NCBI GenBank assembly: GCA_026770025.1
Contig: JAMXDE010000032.1
Coordinates: forward strand, 186,001-250,000
Origin: Craspedostauros australis
Lineage: Eukaryota > Bacillariophyta > Bacillariophyceae > Mastogloiales > Achnanthaceae
Reading direction: 5' to 3'
DNA length: 64,000 bases
Part shown: positions 43,316 through 54,492 of the stretch, in pieces
Layout: each line of letters opens with the position of its first letter
Numbering within the stretch: the stretch's first letter is position 1
Made by a program: the position numbers and the translations under genes
Notes under the pieces: generated by a model
The model's database searches: none
Told to the model about the DNA's origin: nothing
The model's input: only the letters and a program-made list of their open reading frames with translations

Positions 43316-44488
43316 TCATGAACACAACCACAGATGACCCGTCCGGATCCTTCGAGATGGTACATAACGTTTTTGGGAATTTGCTCTGTGTTGATTGTTG
43401 TTGCTGAGCCGAGGCTGCTTCATCTGGAAGGAGAAAAAGTTCAAAGAGGATAGGCTTGTTAGGCTTGGTGCTTTGAAGATGGTGCTGGACAAGGGGCAAA
43501 GGAGGGAGGATTCGAATTCATCTTCCATGCTGCGACCATTGAGGTTGGGATCAGCAGGGAAGATGTGAGCTGATGCATCCTGGCAGTTCACATGGAAGAT
43601 GGCATGACCAGGGGTCTGTGTGAAATGGAATAACACTGTCCCTGATAGTTTATCATTGTGCACCTGGGACGGAAAGTCATTGCACAAGTTGCTGTTCAAG
43701 GAAATCGCCTCCTTGGCAATGATAGGCGTCTGCATTCGTTCCCTGCCACAACCTTGTGGAAATTCTACCGACATATGCCAATGAGCATCGCGGACAGTGC
43801 CAACGTTCTGATTGCCCATGGACCAATTTCAAAGGTTGTACATGGGGGAGAATCCAAATAGCAGTGAGATCTTGCCATGGTCACAAGGTCACAACCATGT
43901 TGGCTGTGGAGGCTGGGACCCAGTTCGCTCAAATCCGGCCAACTTGGTGTTGCAAGCCAGTTCAAAGCCGTTTCGATTGGCACTCCTTCCTTGTGGTTGT
44001 TGGAATCATGATGATATCACCAGTTGCAGGAATATTAGACCTTGTTTTGACATCTGGTGTCCTGAGCGTATATTGTGCATGGCCACTGGCCACTGCTGAA
44101 ATAATGGTGGCAGGATGAAGAGGTGTGGCTGCAAGGAACCTTGCACAATGCCTCCTGCCTCCTCTTCTTGTTCCCGTTCCGCTGCTGTTGGAGTTGGCAC
44201 GCCCTCTGTTGCGGATCGAATTGGTACTGCTGATCCTGATGCATTTAAGGATCCTGGTGCAGCCAAAGATATCAGGATTTGTACTAACGAAGGCACACAG
44301 TTTATGCTGGAACCTGTCTTCTGTTGACACCAATGGCACAATAGCCAGCAACTCTCTCCAGTTTTGTACAGACTGCACAAAAGGGCGCATGGTTGATGTC
44401 TTGGCATGCTCTTTGCAACAGGAGTAGATGAGATGATGCTGCTACTGCTGCTACTCAATCCTATTGGTTCTTCTCCAGCAACCTCCAC
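43316..44488 (-). pseudogene. Broken open frames in E2 interior, unknown
   Basis: Frames of 160, 142 and 167 codons cover most of this stretch on the minus strand. Their products are Ser/Gln/Cys-rich with no motif I can name. They may be remnants of the transposon's own genes. Confidence 0.2.
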
Positions 44489-44808
44489 TGTTCTGATGTC
44501 TGTGCATGTTCCAAGGATGTTGGTGGCTGGAGGCTTTGGATGCAGTCGTCATGATGGCCATGTTGTCTCTTGTGGCCACCTGCTTGCCTGCTGATGGCTG
44601 GATGGTTGGATGGATGGAGAGATGGATGGAGGGATGGACAACGCCATCTATTCGTGTATCGTGCAAGGCCACATGGGATGCTATGAAAAGCATGGACCCG
44701 GCCTGGTAGAAGTATGATGGGTCTGTACATGTATGGGAGAGCAGAATTGATGTGAGGTGCGTCTGTGGATGGATCTTTTAATAGAGCTAAACTAATACCC
44801 ATCTTAGA

Positions 44809-45533
44809 GAGAGACTACGAATCATCCGACCCGTCAGTGTTCCAGTAGATCGAATCAATACTTCACCGGCCCCCACGTTTGGGGACAGATCCAGAACATT
44901 GAAGCAAATCTTTGGAACCCGTGTCAAGGAACCAGTGGGGTTCCGATAACCAAGTTTCTGACACCCACCATCGCCAAAACGCTGACACAGGGAAACGGTG
45001 CCCCAGCAACGCACATCATCGCACATTGTCTCTCACGGAACTCAGCCATTGGATCTCAACTCACGGTACATGGGTTACATGACCCATACACACTGTCACT
45101 CAGGACACCACAGGAGATCCTCCCCACAGGGAAGAACCATAGCACTAATCTCATAATCCGCACGTTTCTTCACCATCTACCAGTATTCTCAATTGACTAC
45201 TTGTGGAACAGAAGACTCACGTTCGGACCGCTTGCCAATGAAGCCTCTGCCCAAAGCTATCAACATCCAACAAGACAACAGCCATTACGTTTGGGCTCTA
45301 TTATCTTTTCCCAGAGTATACCACGCTCAGCACCAACATTACAATACGTTGGCAGCACATGCCAAGTTGAATACTTCCACGGGTGCATGGAAAAGTTGGT
45401 GGATGGATGGGCCAGCCCATGTGATAATGCTGGAATAGACTGTATTCCATGTCGAAGGCAAGGATGGCAACAGTCGAGAAAAACTGTCACACTCAGCGCA
45501 CCCTCCCACAGATCACCAGATGCAAAACGTTGA
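44809..45533 (+). other. Long stop-free frame without start codon, in E2
   Basis: One plus-strand frame is open for about 240 codons, from just after a TAG at 44,806-44,808 to the stop at 45,531-45,533. It has no ATG in its first 130 codons. Composition (Cys, Trp, Pro and hydrophobic residues spread evenly) looks protein-like, for example YLWNRRLTFGPLANEAS. It could be an internal exon or the 3' piece of a larger decayed gene. Not recognised. Confidence 0.25.
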
Positions 45534-46512
45534 ACGGATCATCCGATGTGACCACAGCAGCCAAAAAAGCTGTCGCGGCTAGTAGCAGTCCGCCCTTGAC
45601 TTGGCTTCCCCTGCAAAACCAGATACGAAACACTCTTTGGCTGATCTGCACCAACACTGGATGTCCGATTCTCAGCAGAATGGTTTGACAGTAGAGCCCA
45701 TTCTCGTGTTGTTTGTGTCTGCTCGATCCCTCAAAATGACAAATTCAACGTCTGTCCCACCACCAGGATCAGAAGCACCAAAACGTGCTCTGACGCCAGA
45801 TCATGCAAACGGAACCATGGAATTGGAAAAAATGTCGTCATTTGGTACCTTCTTCCAGCCCAAATCGTGTTGCGATTTGCACAATGATGGCTGCCACAAC
45901 AGGAAAGGTCAAAATCAACCGACAACCACTGAAACACAACAAAGGAAACAACACTGCCGCCACCAGTCTCTTTCCGCGTCGTGCCATCAGCTCAGCAAGG
46001 GGAGACATGCAGATTGCGCAGGACTTTGTGTTACACACTAAGCTTAACATTAAATAGTATTGTACAATATTTTGCATACCACAGGAAAAGCCACAGTGCT
46101 CCATTACATTATATAATACTGTGTTGTGTGGTATACGCAAGTGTTCCTGTTGCCGTGAACGTGGACGTGCAGGAACGCTGCCACCAACGCTGCGCTGCTT
46201 GACACAACACACACACGAGGAAGCACGCAACAGAACCAAATCACCAACAACGCGAGGAAACAACGCGACACCGAATCTGTCGCAACGTCAGCATCCACAC
46301 CGTTGGATGTCATCACCGTCTGATATCGACCGTCAAAAACGTCATCATTTTCGTCCACGGTGAAGACAAGTCGGCCAGGTATTTGTGTCGTAGAAGCTAG
46401 CTAAATATATCTAACCCTAATGGACAACACGAAAAATCATGTTCTAAAAATATCACGTGTTACGATGTCAAATCCGCAAAAACGTACGATTCTATCCTGA
46501 ATGGGGCCGTAC

Positions 46513-47525
46513 ACAGACAACAAGGAAGGAAGGAAACACGTTCCAAGCACAACAGAGTTCTCTTTTGTGGGTCTTCGGAAACCCGAATCTTCGACCGATA
46601 CGACTATGAGTCAAGCCATCGAAGAAGATCCTTGTCTGTTTGGGCATCGATCGAAGCACAACGAATGCGAGAGATCATTGATCGTGACGCAAAGGTGGTT
46701 CGAAATGATCGTTGAGTATTGCCATTGGTCTGAACGGTCCTTGTGCTGTGAGTCTGCCTCCAACAACTCGACTCCAGCCACGATCAACACCACATCAATT
46801 CGAAACAAACAACGTGGAAGTCTTCGGAGACAGAGAGACAGAGAGAGAAGGAGCTGTCGCCACCACCACCAGTATGTGCATCATGTGCACCATGACCTTT
46901 GCTTGCTTGCGTCATCGTGGCATCTGCGTGACTGTGGACCCTCATCCGCCTGCCATCGCAAGCACCAACTTGAGGTGTGAACCAATGCCTCGAACAAAGA
47001 TGAAGCCACCGATGTGACTGCCTCTGTTGGTTGCAACCCATCTCATTTGGATTTGGCTGGTTGCCATGCCACCACATTGCAACAATCACCATCCACGCAG
47101 GCAACAAGAGTCCTCAACATCCAACCAACACCACATTGCGTATTGGGATGAGTTGACACGTTCAGCAATCAACAGGCGGAGTGATACCGTGCCGCCTCCA
47201 CTGTTCCTGCCGCACGGACCACCAACATACAATACCATGCGCATTCTATCAATAGGCATGAGTGCCGCCGTCTTGGCTCATGACTTCCAGAGCATCGATG
47301 CTCAACCGAGGCGATCGACAGGAACCCCCACCTCACGAACGAAGTTGGGAGCACCACAAAGGAAGACATGTGGGTGTACGGTGCGCGCATGGGCCATGGA
47401 TCGCTGACCACGTACTTCTTGTGCTGTATGGAACTCTGTGTCAACCATGATCCGCAATTCGGCACTCGCACTCTGCATGGGGTTGCTCGTTGGTTCGTTG
47501 GTTCGTTGGTTTCTTCTGTTGCTCG
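46513..47525. other. Spacer at the start of duplicated unit 1
   Basis: From about 46,778 this matches 54,750-55,500 of unit 2. Both plus strands keep an open frame of 126-143 codons (47,027-47,407; 54,997-55,428) with the shared stretch ATHLIWIWLVA, but its C-terminal parts diverge by frame and it has no recognisable domain. I do not call it a gene. Confidence 0.35.
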
Positions 47526-48200
47526 TCAAGCTCTCTGGATGTTTGGACTGCACTGGCTCGTCGGTTCTTGTCTTTCCGCCACACTAGCACTGGTCGCTTC
47601 GAAGATTGGAATGGATGGTGACCCCTGCATTTGTTGCTTCAACGGCAAGTGATCACTCCTCCTCGGACTTGGTGAGGGTCTCGACTGCAGTTCTGGCACA
47701 ATGACAGGAGTGCAACTCATGAAGAGATGAGGACAATAGCGCGATACGAGACGGTCGATGGAACTGCGCAGCAACCATTCTCCTCGCGGCTTCCCATCAT
47801 TTCCCTCTGCTTTGTTCGCCATGTGCTCTTCGTAGATCGTCTCTTCCAGAAACTTGGATCGGCTGGCATCGACACTGTCGCTTTGAATCGGCTTGGCAGT
47901 GCGTGACTTGGAGTGGAGTGCTCTGTGTGTGAATCCGGTGGCACAGGGACGACCTCCCAGTGACGACCGCACGGCTTGTGAACATGCTGCTGCCATGCGT
48001 CCTTTGTCTGAGCAACGAACCAACAACGATGCTGATGGCGGAGTATGGATGGAACCACGGATGTCCAATCTGGTAATGAATGACATCGGCAACATCCCTG
48101 TGTGCGTATGTACTATACCGCAGAGAGCGGACCATACAAGTTGCAGACAAGGAGGAGGCAGCGTGGGAGCAGTATCCAGCCCTTCAATCTCGTGAAACAT
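47526..48200 (-). CDS. Gene X copy 1, unknown protein
   Basis: From ATG 48,198-48,200 the frame encodes 224 residues. The copy in unit 2 (55,504-56,160) keeps the same start, the same stop and the same frame over most of its length. They differ by small indels, and a short region near residue 80-98 is read in a shifted frame that is then restored. The protein is Ser/Pro/Arg-rich. A hydrophobic patch (LVWSALCGIVHTHTGMLP) lies near the N-terminus and no domain is recognised. Frame preservation despite indels favours coding, but the evidence is modest. Confidence 0.4.
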   Translation of the reverse strand: MFHEIEGLDTAPTLPPPCLQLVWSALCGIVHTHTGMLPMSFITRLDIRGSIHTPPSASLLVRCSDKGRMAAACSQAVRSSLGGRPCATGFTHRALHSKSRTAKPIQSDSVDASRSKFLEETIYEEHMANKAEGNDGKPRGEWLLRSSIDRLVSRYCPHLFMSCTPVIVPELQSRPSPSPRRSDHLPLKQQMQGSPSIPIFEATSASVAERQEPTSQCSPNIQRA

Positions 48201-48235
48201 CCGATGACTTCATCACAGCATTCTATTGCACAAGC

Positions 48236-48406
48236 AGATATAGTGCATGCGGTACTGTTCCAATCCTACATATCATAGAACATCACAGAGTATTCGTAGG
48301 TGTATTACATTACAGGGATGTGGATCTACCACACCTCTATGAGTATTATACGAGTACGGAGCGGCCCCTCCATCTCATTCCATCCCATCGTGTCGTGATG
48401 CATCAC
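48236..48406 (-). promoter_or_regulatory. Near-identical block upstream of gene X, copy 1
   Basis: These 171 bp match 56,196-56,366 with one visible difference (A at 48,254, G at 56,214). Flanking sequence on both sides differs by more than 10 percent. The block ends 36 bp before the gene X start and begins about 20 bp after the RS stop, so it is a candidate promoter or 5' leader of gene X, or the product of gene conversion. Confidence 0.5.
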
Positions 48407-48426
48407 TGGTGTTAGTTGGGTGCCAT

Positions 48427-50996
48427 TCATCGAGCGATCACGGTACTGAGACGCGCACTTGCTCCTGACCACATTCTTTGGTGTGAGTTGCAGTGGCTTT
48501 GTGCCAGACAGCTTCTCATGGTAGACAACATCGCGAGTCGACGATCTGCTTCGTCCACAACGATTTGATTGAAGGGCCCGTGTGATGACGAACGTTCCTT
48601 GCCATGTCGTTGTTTGCAATGCCGTCCATCTTCATCTCGCTCATTGCTGTGCCGTTCGACGCTGTCATGTCGATATCCTCTTGATCTGCTTCGTGGTCGC
48701 GCCGATGATGATCGTTCATGGGAGGACTTCCTTCGCTGATCTTCGCCACGTGGTGTCGATTGGCTACGGTCACGTTGATTTGGTGTTCGCGAACTTCCTC
48801 GGTCATGCTTTCGGGAAGATGAGCCCTTGTACCGTTACAAACCAGCACCAGTGGAGTGCGCATTTGAGTTGGATTGGCGTGAACGCGAGGCTGCGTTCAT
48901 ATCATCCGAACTGCCAGATGTCCGTTGGCGTCGTGATGATGGCGATGAGTCCATCGATACTTGCGCAGTTCTTCTGCGGCCGCGGTCGGACGGGCTTCGA
49001 CGACTCTGCGCCGATGGCGAGCAGCGGCTTCTTCCAGAAGAGGAAGTGTGAATTGCTCCGTCACGACGATGACGGAATGATGTCGAATGCTCCACATTCT
49101 TTGATCTTGACGATATCGAGTGCGGCTTGCCACTGGTGTGCTGTGCGCTTCTCCGCCGATGCCGTGGCGATGATGAACTCGATGGTGATGACACACCTCA
49201 TGTTTTGCTGGAGTGGTGACGTCGGGGCCCATTGCCAAGCACCTTGGAGATCTTTTCCTTGATCGCATCACGCAGAGCACCCGTGCTTCGTCCGCGTGAA
49301 CGTCGTTGCTTTGAGTCTTCACTTGGGCGAAACGAACTGCATGCAGATCTGTTGCGAGAAGGAGCCACCCGGTCTTTCTGCTCGATTGTAATTCGATTCC
49401 CAAACTCAAGGCTCCAGGGCTGGATGAGGCTTGGGGTTGTGGCCGAGACACCTCCGTGTTCGCGTTCGAACTGTTGAAGATTGAGTTTGGATTTGGACTG
49501 TGATGATGATGACGGTGGCGATGATGATGGCGATGATGGCGCCTTTGCGGATGCTTCAGTCAAGGCAAGATCGGCCAATTGCGATGGTCGGGATTCGAGA
49601 GATGGTCGTTGCTTCGATTTGGCGGGATTGGTTGACGACACTTCGCGTAATGACGATCGTTTGGTCTTGAGGATACTTTCCAACGTCGACCTGCGCTTGT
49701 TCAACGACGAAGACTGTTGTCTCTGTTCATGTGTGCGACTGAAGGGGAAGGGGGCTGGTGTAGATGCCGCGCTCCAACCCCCAGGCGCGACAGGGGCCGC
49801 AGAGCTTCTCCCACCATTCGTTGCAGCAGCACTTGTCGCAACGTCGACGCTGTCGTGGAGACTTGGCAGATTGGACATTGACTCCAGGCTCTCACTGCGT
49901 GACGTCTCCGTTGTCGCAACTCGAGATAGAGCCAGCGTGCTGGCTGTACTCATCGCGCCTGGTATGTCTGATGTGCCTGGACTGTTGTGTCCGTCCTTCG
50001 AGAATTCCAAACTCATGCTCCTCGATTCGGCGCTGCTGGTCGTTCCGTTGGAATTCGTTCTTGGCCTTGGCCTGTATTTCCGACTCTGGGCAAGCTTCGT
50101 CTTGTCTTGGCTTCTCCGTTCGTGGGTTGCGCCGAGTGCTGGGGCTGTGGCGAAGCTGAGTCCACCTGGGGTGTTTGGCGCCGGTATCGATTTGTTGGTG
50201 TTGAACTTGCTGGAATCAAGGGAGCTGAATGACATCTCGTGATCTTGCATGTCGAGCATGTCCAGACTCTTCGCACGTGATGGTTTCACAGCCAAAGCTT
50301 TTGCATCTTTGGCTGTACTTCTATTGGCCCTGCTTGGTGTATCTGTGCTGACACTCGCACGACGACCTGATTTTGCAGCTGCTTTGGCCTCTTTGGCGAC
50401 GCTTGTGGGCTTGCTCGCCTTCAATTTCGTGTCAGTCTGTTGTGGTTGCTTGGTCTCCGTTTGCTTCTCCGCTATCAGTCTGACACCGTCCTCTTCCAGA
50501 AACTTCGATCGTCATGACCTCATGACTGCACAAAGGTTTGAACAGAGTACCTATCAGGCTGGACGCTTTGCTGTGGCAACTCCCAGAGTAGATCGTGCTC
50601 ATGGAAGGTTCCATAGTAATACTCATAGTCGTATGACGGGTGGGTCAAGATGCGGAGCAACTGGCGAGCCTTCCCACAGTTCCTCTTGGATGTCGATGCC
50701 TCATCATCTTGTCTGATTGTTTGTCTGTTTGTGTTGTTGGTGGTGGTGGTGTTGGTGGTGGTACCAATGTGAAGGGATGCGGTGTCATTGGAGTGGTTGC
50801 CATCGTCATCGTCATCGCCATCGTCGAACAGAGTTGCGTTGCATGAAGACAACGCATTGGTGATGTTGGTTGTGAGTGCGTGTGTGTCATCAGTTGAATG
50901 AACAACGGACGTTAGACAGACGAGTACCCAACAAACGCGCCAAAAATTCTTGACACCACCCGAAACAACGAATCTTCGATTTTGCACAAGATCCAT
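48427..50996 (-). pseudogene. RS gene copy 1: Ser/Arg-rich protein with secretory-like N-terminus, interrupted
   Basis: From ATG 50,994-50,996 a 158-codon frame begins with a hydrophobic signal-like segment (FWRVCWVLVCLTSVVHS) followed by acidic and Thr/Asn-rich sequence. It stops at 50,520. The next frame (about 50,500 to TGA 49,198-49,200) has no usable ATG and encodes a Ser/Thr/Ala-rich, basic protein (SRAKSLDML, KRRSTLESIL). The same phase continues past that TGA through RHRRRSAQHTSGKP to a TAA at 48,835. RS-dipeptide-rich sequence (SRKHDRG, SSSARPRSRS) continues to 48,427. Unit 2 is open at 49,198 and 48,835, so these stops are lesions or lie in introns I could not define. Function unknown. 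Confidence 0.45.
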
Positions 50997-51122
50997 CAAA
51001 CGACTTCAACACAAAGAGAGAGAGAGAGATGAAATGGCATGACTATGTTTGCATTGATGGAGGCATCAGCCAACACTGACGCATTGAACCTCAAGCAATG
51101 AAGAAATGAAGCAATGAAGTAA

Positions 51123-53202
51123 TCAAGCAAGTGGCGGCTGCGCAAATATGGCACGCCAACCAGAATCAACGAAGGCGGCCATTGCAAGGGACGATGATGA
51201 CGCTGATGCCGATGATGAATGCCAAGCGGTGACGAACAGCGATATCAAACGTGTCGCATCGCTCAGCGACATCAGAAAGGAAGATATCACACCAACTGCT
51301 CTAGAGTAGAGGAGAGCTTGGGACATGAGCAATCGCAGAGCCAACAACAGAACCAACAGCCATGGCGAGACTTGTCATGGCCCATGGTGCGGTCTGGATT
51401 CAAGTCATCAGCAGCAGCATCCACGCACATAAACATCCGATGCGCTGTCGGAAACGGAGTCAGCACATGTTGGATAGGTGCATCCGTGAGATCAAACGCA
51501 GCGACTTCTTCCGGGACCTGCAGAGCCTGTTGTTCAGAGATGTTCCTCAGTTTCCACTGCACGCACCACAACCAGCCACGCCTGCTCATACCGATGCTCG
51601 AAGCGATGCGTCGCTAACACAAACCGCAATCAATGAGACAGAGGCACTGTCTTTTCAGATCGACAAATGAAAGAAATTGTGCGCAATTACGTCGGCAACT
51701 TCTCCCATTGCTCGTCATCTTTGTCGGCCACATCGAAAACCATGCAGCTGCTGGCATACATGCGTGCCTTGCGCGACATCATGCACAAACTGCAGCAGCA
51801 GCAGCACCACTAACAACAACAAACTGACAGCCGTAGTACATCCCGCTCCGTCAAGTTGGGTTCCAGTCCAACAATCCATGCATGATACCCGCGAGGTCCA
51901 CCATAGCTTCCCACACAACTCCTTCCACACCAACGAAACCAACGAACGCGGAAACCATATGATCGGCAATGACGATCACGGCGATGACAGCGGTGGCTGG
52001 ACCATCTTCTTCATGTCGCATTGGCCACTGATGCTGCACACCAACGTGCCTTACACCAACCGGGATCATCTGCAATTCATGCACAGAAGACCATGCGTAT
52101 CTCGCGGATTAGCCAGACCGTGCTGCGAACGATACAGGAGTGGATAGAGCAGCATGCTGTGCACATCACCAAAGGCGACGGTGAAGGCATGGCAGACGCA
52201 CCATTCAATGATTGGATCTCAAGTTGCTCCAGTTCCTTTCACATAGTTACTATCCTAATGAGTATTCTGACGACTATTTTTATCCGTCGACTCAATTCTG
52301 TCATGCGTTCACTTGTGGAAGATTTCTGGTACGGTATGGCATGATCTGACACTTCGCTCCTCTTCCTCGGCAGTGCCGTCCACCACAATCACTTCGGATC
52401 CATTCGCTCTCATAGAGCTGGTTCTCATTGAGCGGACGAAGTCCACCAATGTTTCCCGATCCATGTATGAATCCACTTGTGTTGTACCCTCATCCTCATC
52501 GACAACCTTGTACAGCTCCACCATGGACATGTGGCTGTACTCACCATCAACTCCATCACTCTCCGCTCCCCCATTGCAGAGGACATGAATGCCTCCCATC
52601 AGTTGAGGTTGTAGAATTAGTTTGCTTAAATCTAGATGAGTGGACGTATCCTTCTCACTTTCAGCTGCCATTCTCATCGCCATATCCTTCAACACCACGC
52701 AGTTGTGCTGATCAGCGAATATCAACGCATCTATCATGCTGTCTTCTGTGAAATGCTTGTGCGCTAGCTCTGATTCAAGAACAAGCTTGAGTCGTCAGAA
52801 GCCGCACTCGTTGGCCACAAGGATCAGCTGTTGCAGATCATCCTGTCCAGTGAGGATGGGAGTTGGCTGGTGAGAGGCATCTGTATCGTGGTGAGCGTTG
52901 GCGTGAGCACCGATGTGAGTGGCGGCGTTGTCACGAGCGCTGTCATTCAAGGATATCTTGCCTGTGTAGATGCATTGGAGGACGTATCGGACGTGCCTTG
53001 GTTGGAGGTGGGGAAGAGGGATGGTTGTTTGGATTGAGCCGCGCCGTCCTTGGTGCCATCATTCGCGTGCTGATGCTGGATTTCTTTGTCGATCAGTCTC
53101 AATGGATGGGGCAGCGATCATGAGGACTCCAGAGTTTGCCTTGATTGGTTGTTGTTGGTCGCCCTGTCCACACGAGGGGATGGTGTCTGCGCTGTTCCCA
53201 GT
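51123..53202 (-). pseudogene. Decayed BTB half and 3' extension of A4
   Basis: After the ankyrin frame's TAA (53,203-53,205) the same phase runs into GQGDQQQPIKA and the start of the BTB domain. A 2-bp deletion near 53,096 relative to A2 breaks it. A TGA at 52,795-52,797 replaces the Trp of the conserved GFWRLKL. The last 142 codons (to 52,309) are open and BTB/BACK-like. Beyond it, 51,290-51,590 encodes the DLNPDR segment and 51,123-51,356 the hydrophobic tail found in frame in A5. Confidence 0.65.
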
Positions 53203-54297
53203 TTAGGAGGATTTGAGTCGGTCTTCTCCAATGCTGATGTTGGTCCTCTTGTTGCTGCTGTGTTTGTGTTCATTCTCTTGGCTCTTTCGCTTCAACTGCT
53301 GTCTCAACTGTTCTTGTGGTTGTTCATTTGCTTGTTCGTTTTGTTGCAAGCGTTGTTGCAGTTGTGGGTGAACTGAAGGCGAAAGTCCTCTAATGAGGGA
53401 CTCGATACACTCCAGCTGGCCGTTGCGGCATGCCACATGAAGGGGAGTGGAACCATTGTTGTTTTGGCAGTTGATGTTTGCTCCACCTGATTCGGTGAGG
53501 TACTTCACACACTCCAGGTGGTTGTATATGCATGCCAGATGAAGGGGAGTCCAACCATCGTCGTCTTCGCAGTTGATGTTCGCCCCACATGATTCAATGA
53601 GGTACTTCACACACTCCAGCTTGCCGTTGCGGCATGCCTCATGAAGGGGAGTGCGACCATCGTCGTCTTCGCAGTTGATGTCCGCCTCACATGATTCGAT
53701 GAGGTGCTTGACACACTCCAGCTGGCTGTTGGAGCATGCCAGATGAAGGGGAGTGGAACCTTGGTTGGTTTTGCAGTTGATGTCCGCCCCACATGATTCG
53801 ATGAGGTACTTCACACACCCCAGGTGGCCACACAAGCATACCAAATGAAGGGGAGTGTAACCATGGTTGTTTCGGCAGCTGATGTCCGCCTCACATGATT
53901 CGATGAGGTACTCCACGCACTCCAGGTGGCCTTTGTGGCATGCATGATGAAGGGGAGTGTAACCATCGCTGTCTTTACAGTTGACGTTCGCTCCACATGA
54001 TTCGATGAGGTACTTCGCACACTCCAGCCTGTCGATTTCGCATGCCCAATGAAGGGGAGTGTCACCATCGTTGTCTTTGCAGTTGATGTCCGCCTCACAT
54101 GATTCGATGAGGTACTTGACACACTCCAGGTGGCCGTTGTAGCATGCCCAATGAAGGGGAGCGTAACCAATGTCGTCTTTGCAGTTGACACCATCTCCTT
54201 CATTCTGCGTCTTGTTCTGCTTCTTCCACTCCTTCAACACTGACAAGTCACCTTCCCCTGCAGCATCAATGAGTTGTTCGTTCGTAACACTTGGCAT
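53203..54297 (-). CDS. Ankyrin repeat protein A4 (ankyrin half of the family)
   Basis: From ATG 54,295-54,297 the frame encodes 364 residues: the shared N-terminus (VTNEQLIDAAGEGDLSVLKEWK), eight 34-residue ankyrin repeats (the largest number in the window), the cap ESLIRGLSPSVHPQLQ, and a short Gln/Glu-rich coil ending NISIGEDRLKSS. The TAA stop lies at exactly the position of the second TAA of A2. Because the downstream BTB is decayed, an ankyrin-only product is the most likely output, which could bind targets without recruiting a ligase (inference). The uninterrupted eight-repeat array suggests it is still, or was recently, under selection. Confidence 0.65.
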   Translation of the reverse strand: MPSVTNEQLIDAAGEGDLSVLKEWKKQNKTQNEGDGVNCKDDIGYAPLHWACYNGHLECVKYLIESCEADINCKDNDGDTPLHWACEIDRLECAKYLIESCGANVNCKDSDGYTPLHHACHKGHLECVEYLIESCEADISCRNNHGYTPLHLVCLCGHLGCVKYLIESCGADINCKTNQGSTPLHLACSNSQLECVKHLIESCEADINCEDDDGRTPLHEACRNGKLECVKYLIESCGANINCEDDDGWTPLHLACIYNHLECVKYLTESGGANINCQNNNGSTPLHVACRNGQLECIESLIRGLSPSVHPQLQQRLQQNEQANEQPQEQLRQQLKRKSQENEHKHSSNKRTNISIGEDRLKSS

Positions 54298-54328
54298 TTT
54301 GAGAGTATGGTGGATGGTCGATGGTCGC

Positions 54329-54370
54329 TGGACGATAGACGTTGGACGTTGGACGTTGGACGTTGGACGA
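54329..54370. repeat. 7-bp GTTGGAC tandem repeat upstream of A4
   Basis: About five GTTGGAC units lie 30-70 bp before the A4 start. The other copies have two or three diverged units here. Confidence 0.75.
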
Positions 54371-54458
54371 TTGGCGTTGGATTGGCTGTCGAGGATGTCT
54401 GTGGTCGGAGCTGCCTATGGAAGAGATATCGATGTTTGTGTATGCAACAGCTTGTATT

Positions 54459-54492
54459 AGTATGAGTATGAGTATGAGTATGAGTATGAGTA
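54459..54492. repeat. (GTATGA)n microsatellite upstream of A4
   Basis: About five to six hexamers; A1, A2 and A5 have one or two at the same place. Confidence 0.85.

Larger units (their letters stand above)
39645..46508 (-). mobile_element. TIR DNA transposon E2, larger relative of E1 in opposite orientation
   Basis: The left end reads GACCCCATTCAGGATAG and the right end, in reverse, GGCCCCATTCAGGATAG. Both continue with A(A/T)CGTACGTTTTTGCGGATTT, so the inverted repeats match over about 38 bp with three or so differences. GTAC flanks at 39,641-39,644 and 46,509-46,512. The 5.8-kb middle (about 40,170-45,930) is absent from E1. It has only broken frames, mostly on the minus strand (for example 44,488-43,316 and 42,550-41,544), and I cannot recognise a transposase. 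It may once have been the autonomous partner, or the middle may consist of further decayed insertions. Confidence 0.65.
46778..54420. repeat. Tandem duplication unit 1 (X - RS - ankyrin-BTB A4)
   Basis: The order spacer, gene X (47.5-48.2 kb), RS gene (48.4-51.0 kb), a GA-repeat spacer, ankyrin-BTB gene (51.1-54.3 kb) and shared upstream block is repeated in 54.75-61.3 kb. Identity is high enough to align by eye throughout, apart from the ankyrin number, the coil, and about 1 kb near 51.4-52.35 kb that is missing from unit 2. Confidence 0.8.

Noticed and set aside
49481-50242. 253-codon plus-strand frame, and the 252-codon equivalent at 57,471-58,229
   Set aside because: Both are antisense shadows of the Ser-rich RS frames. 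Their presence in both copies follows from duplication.
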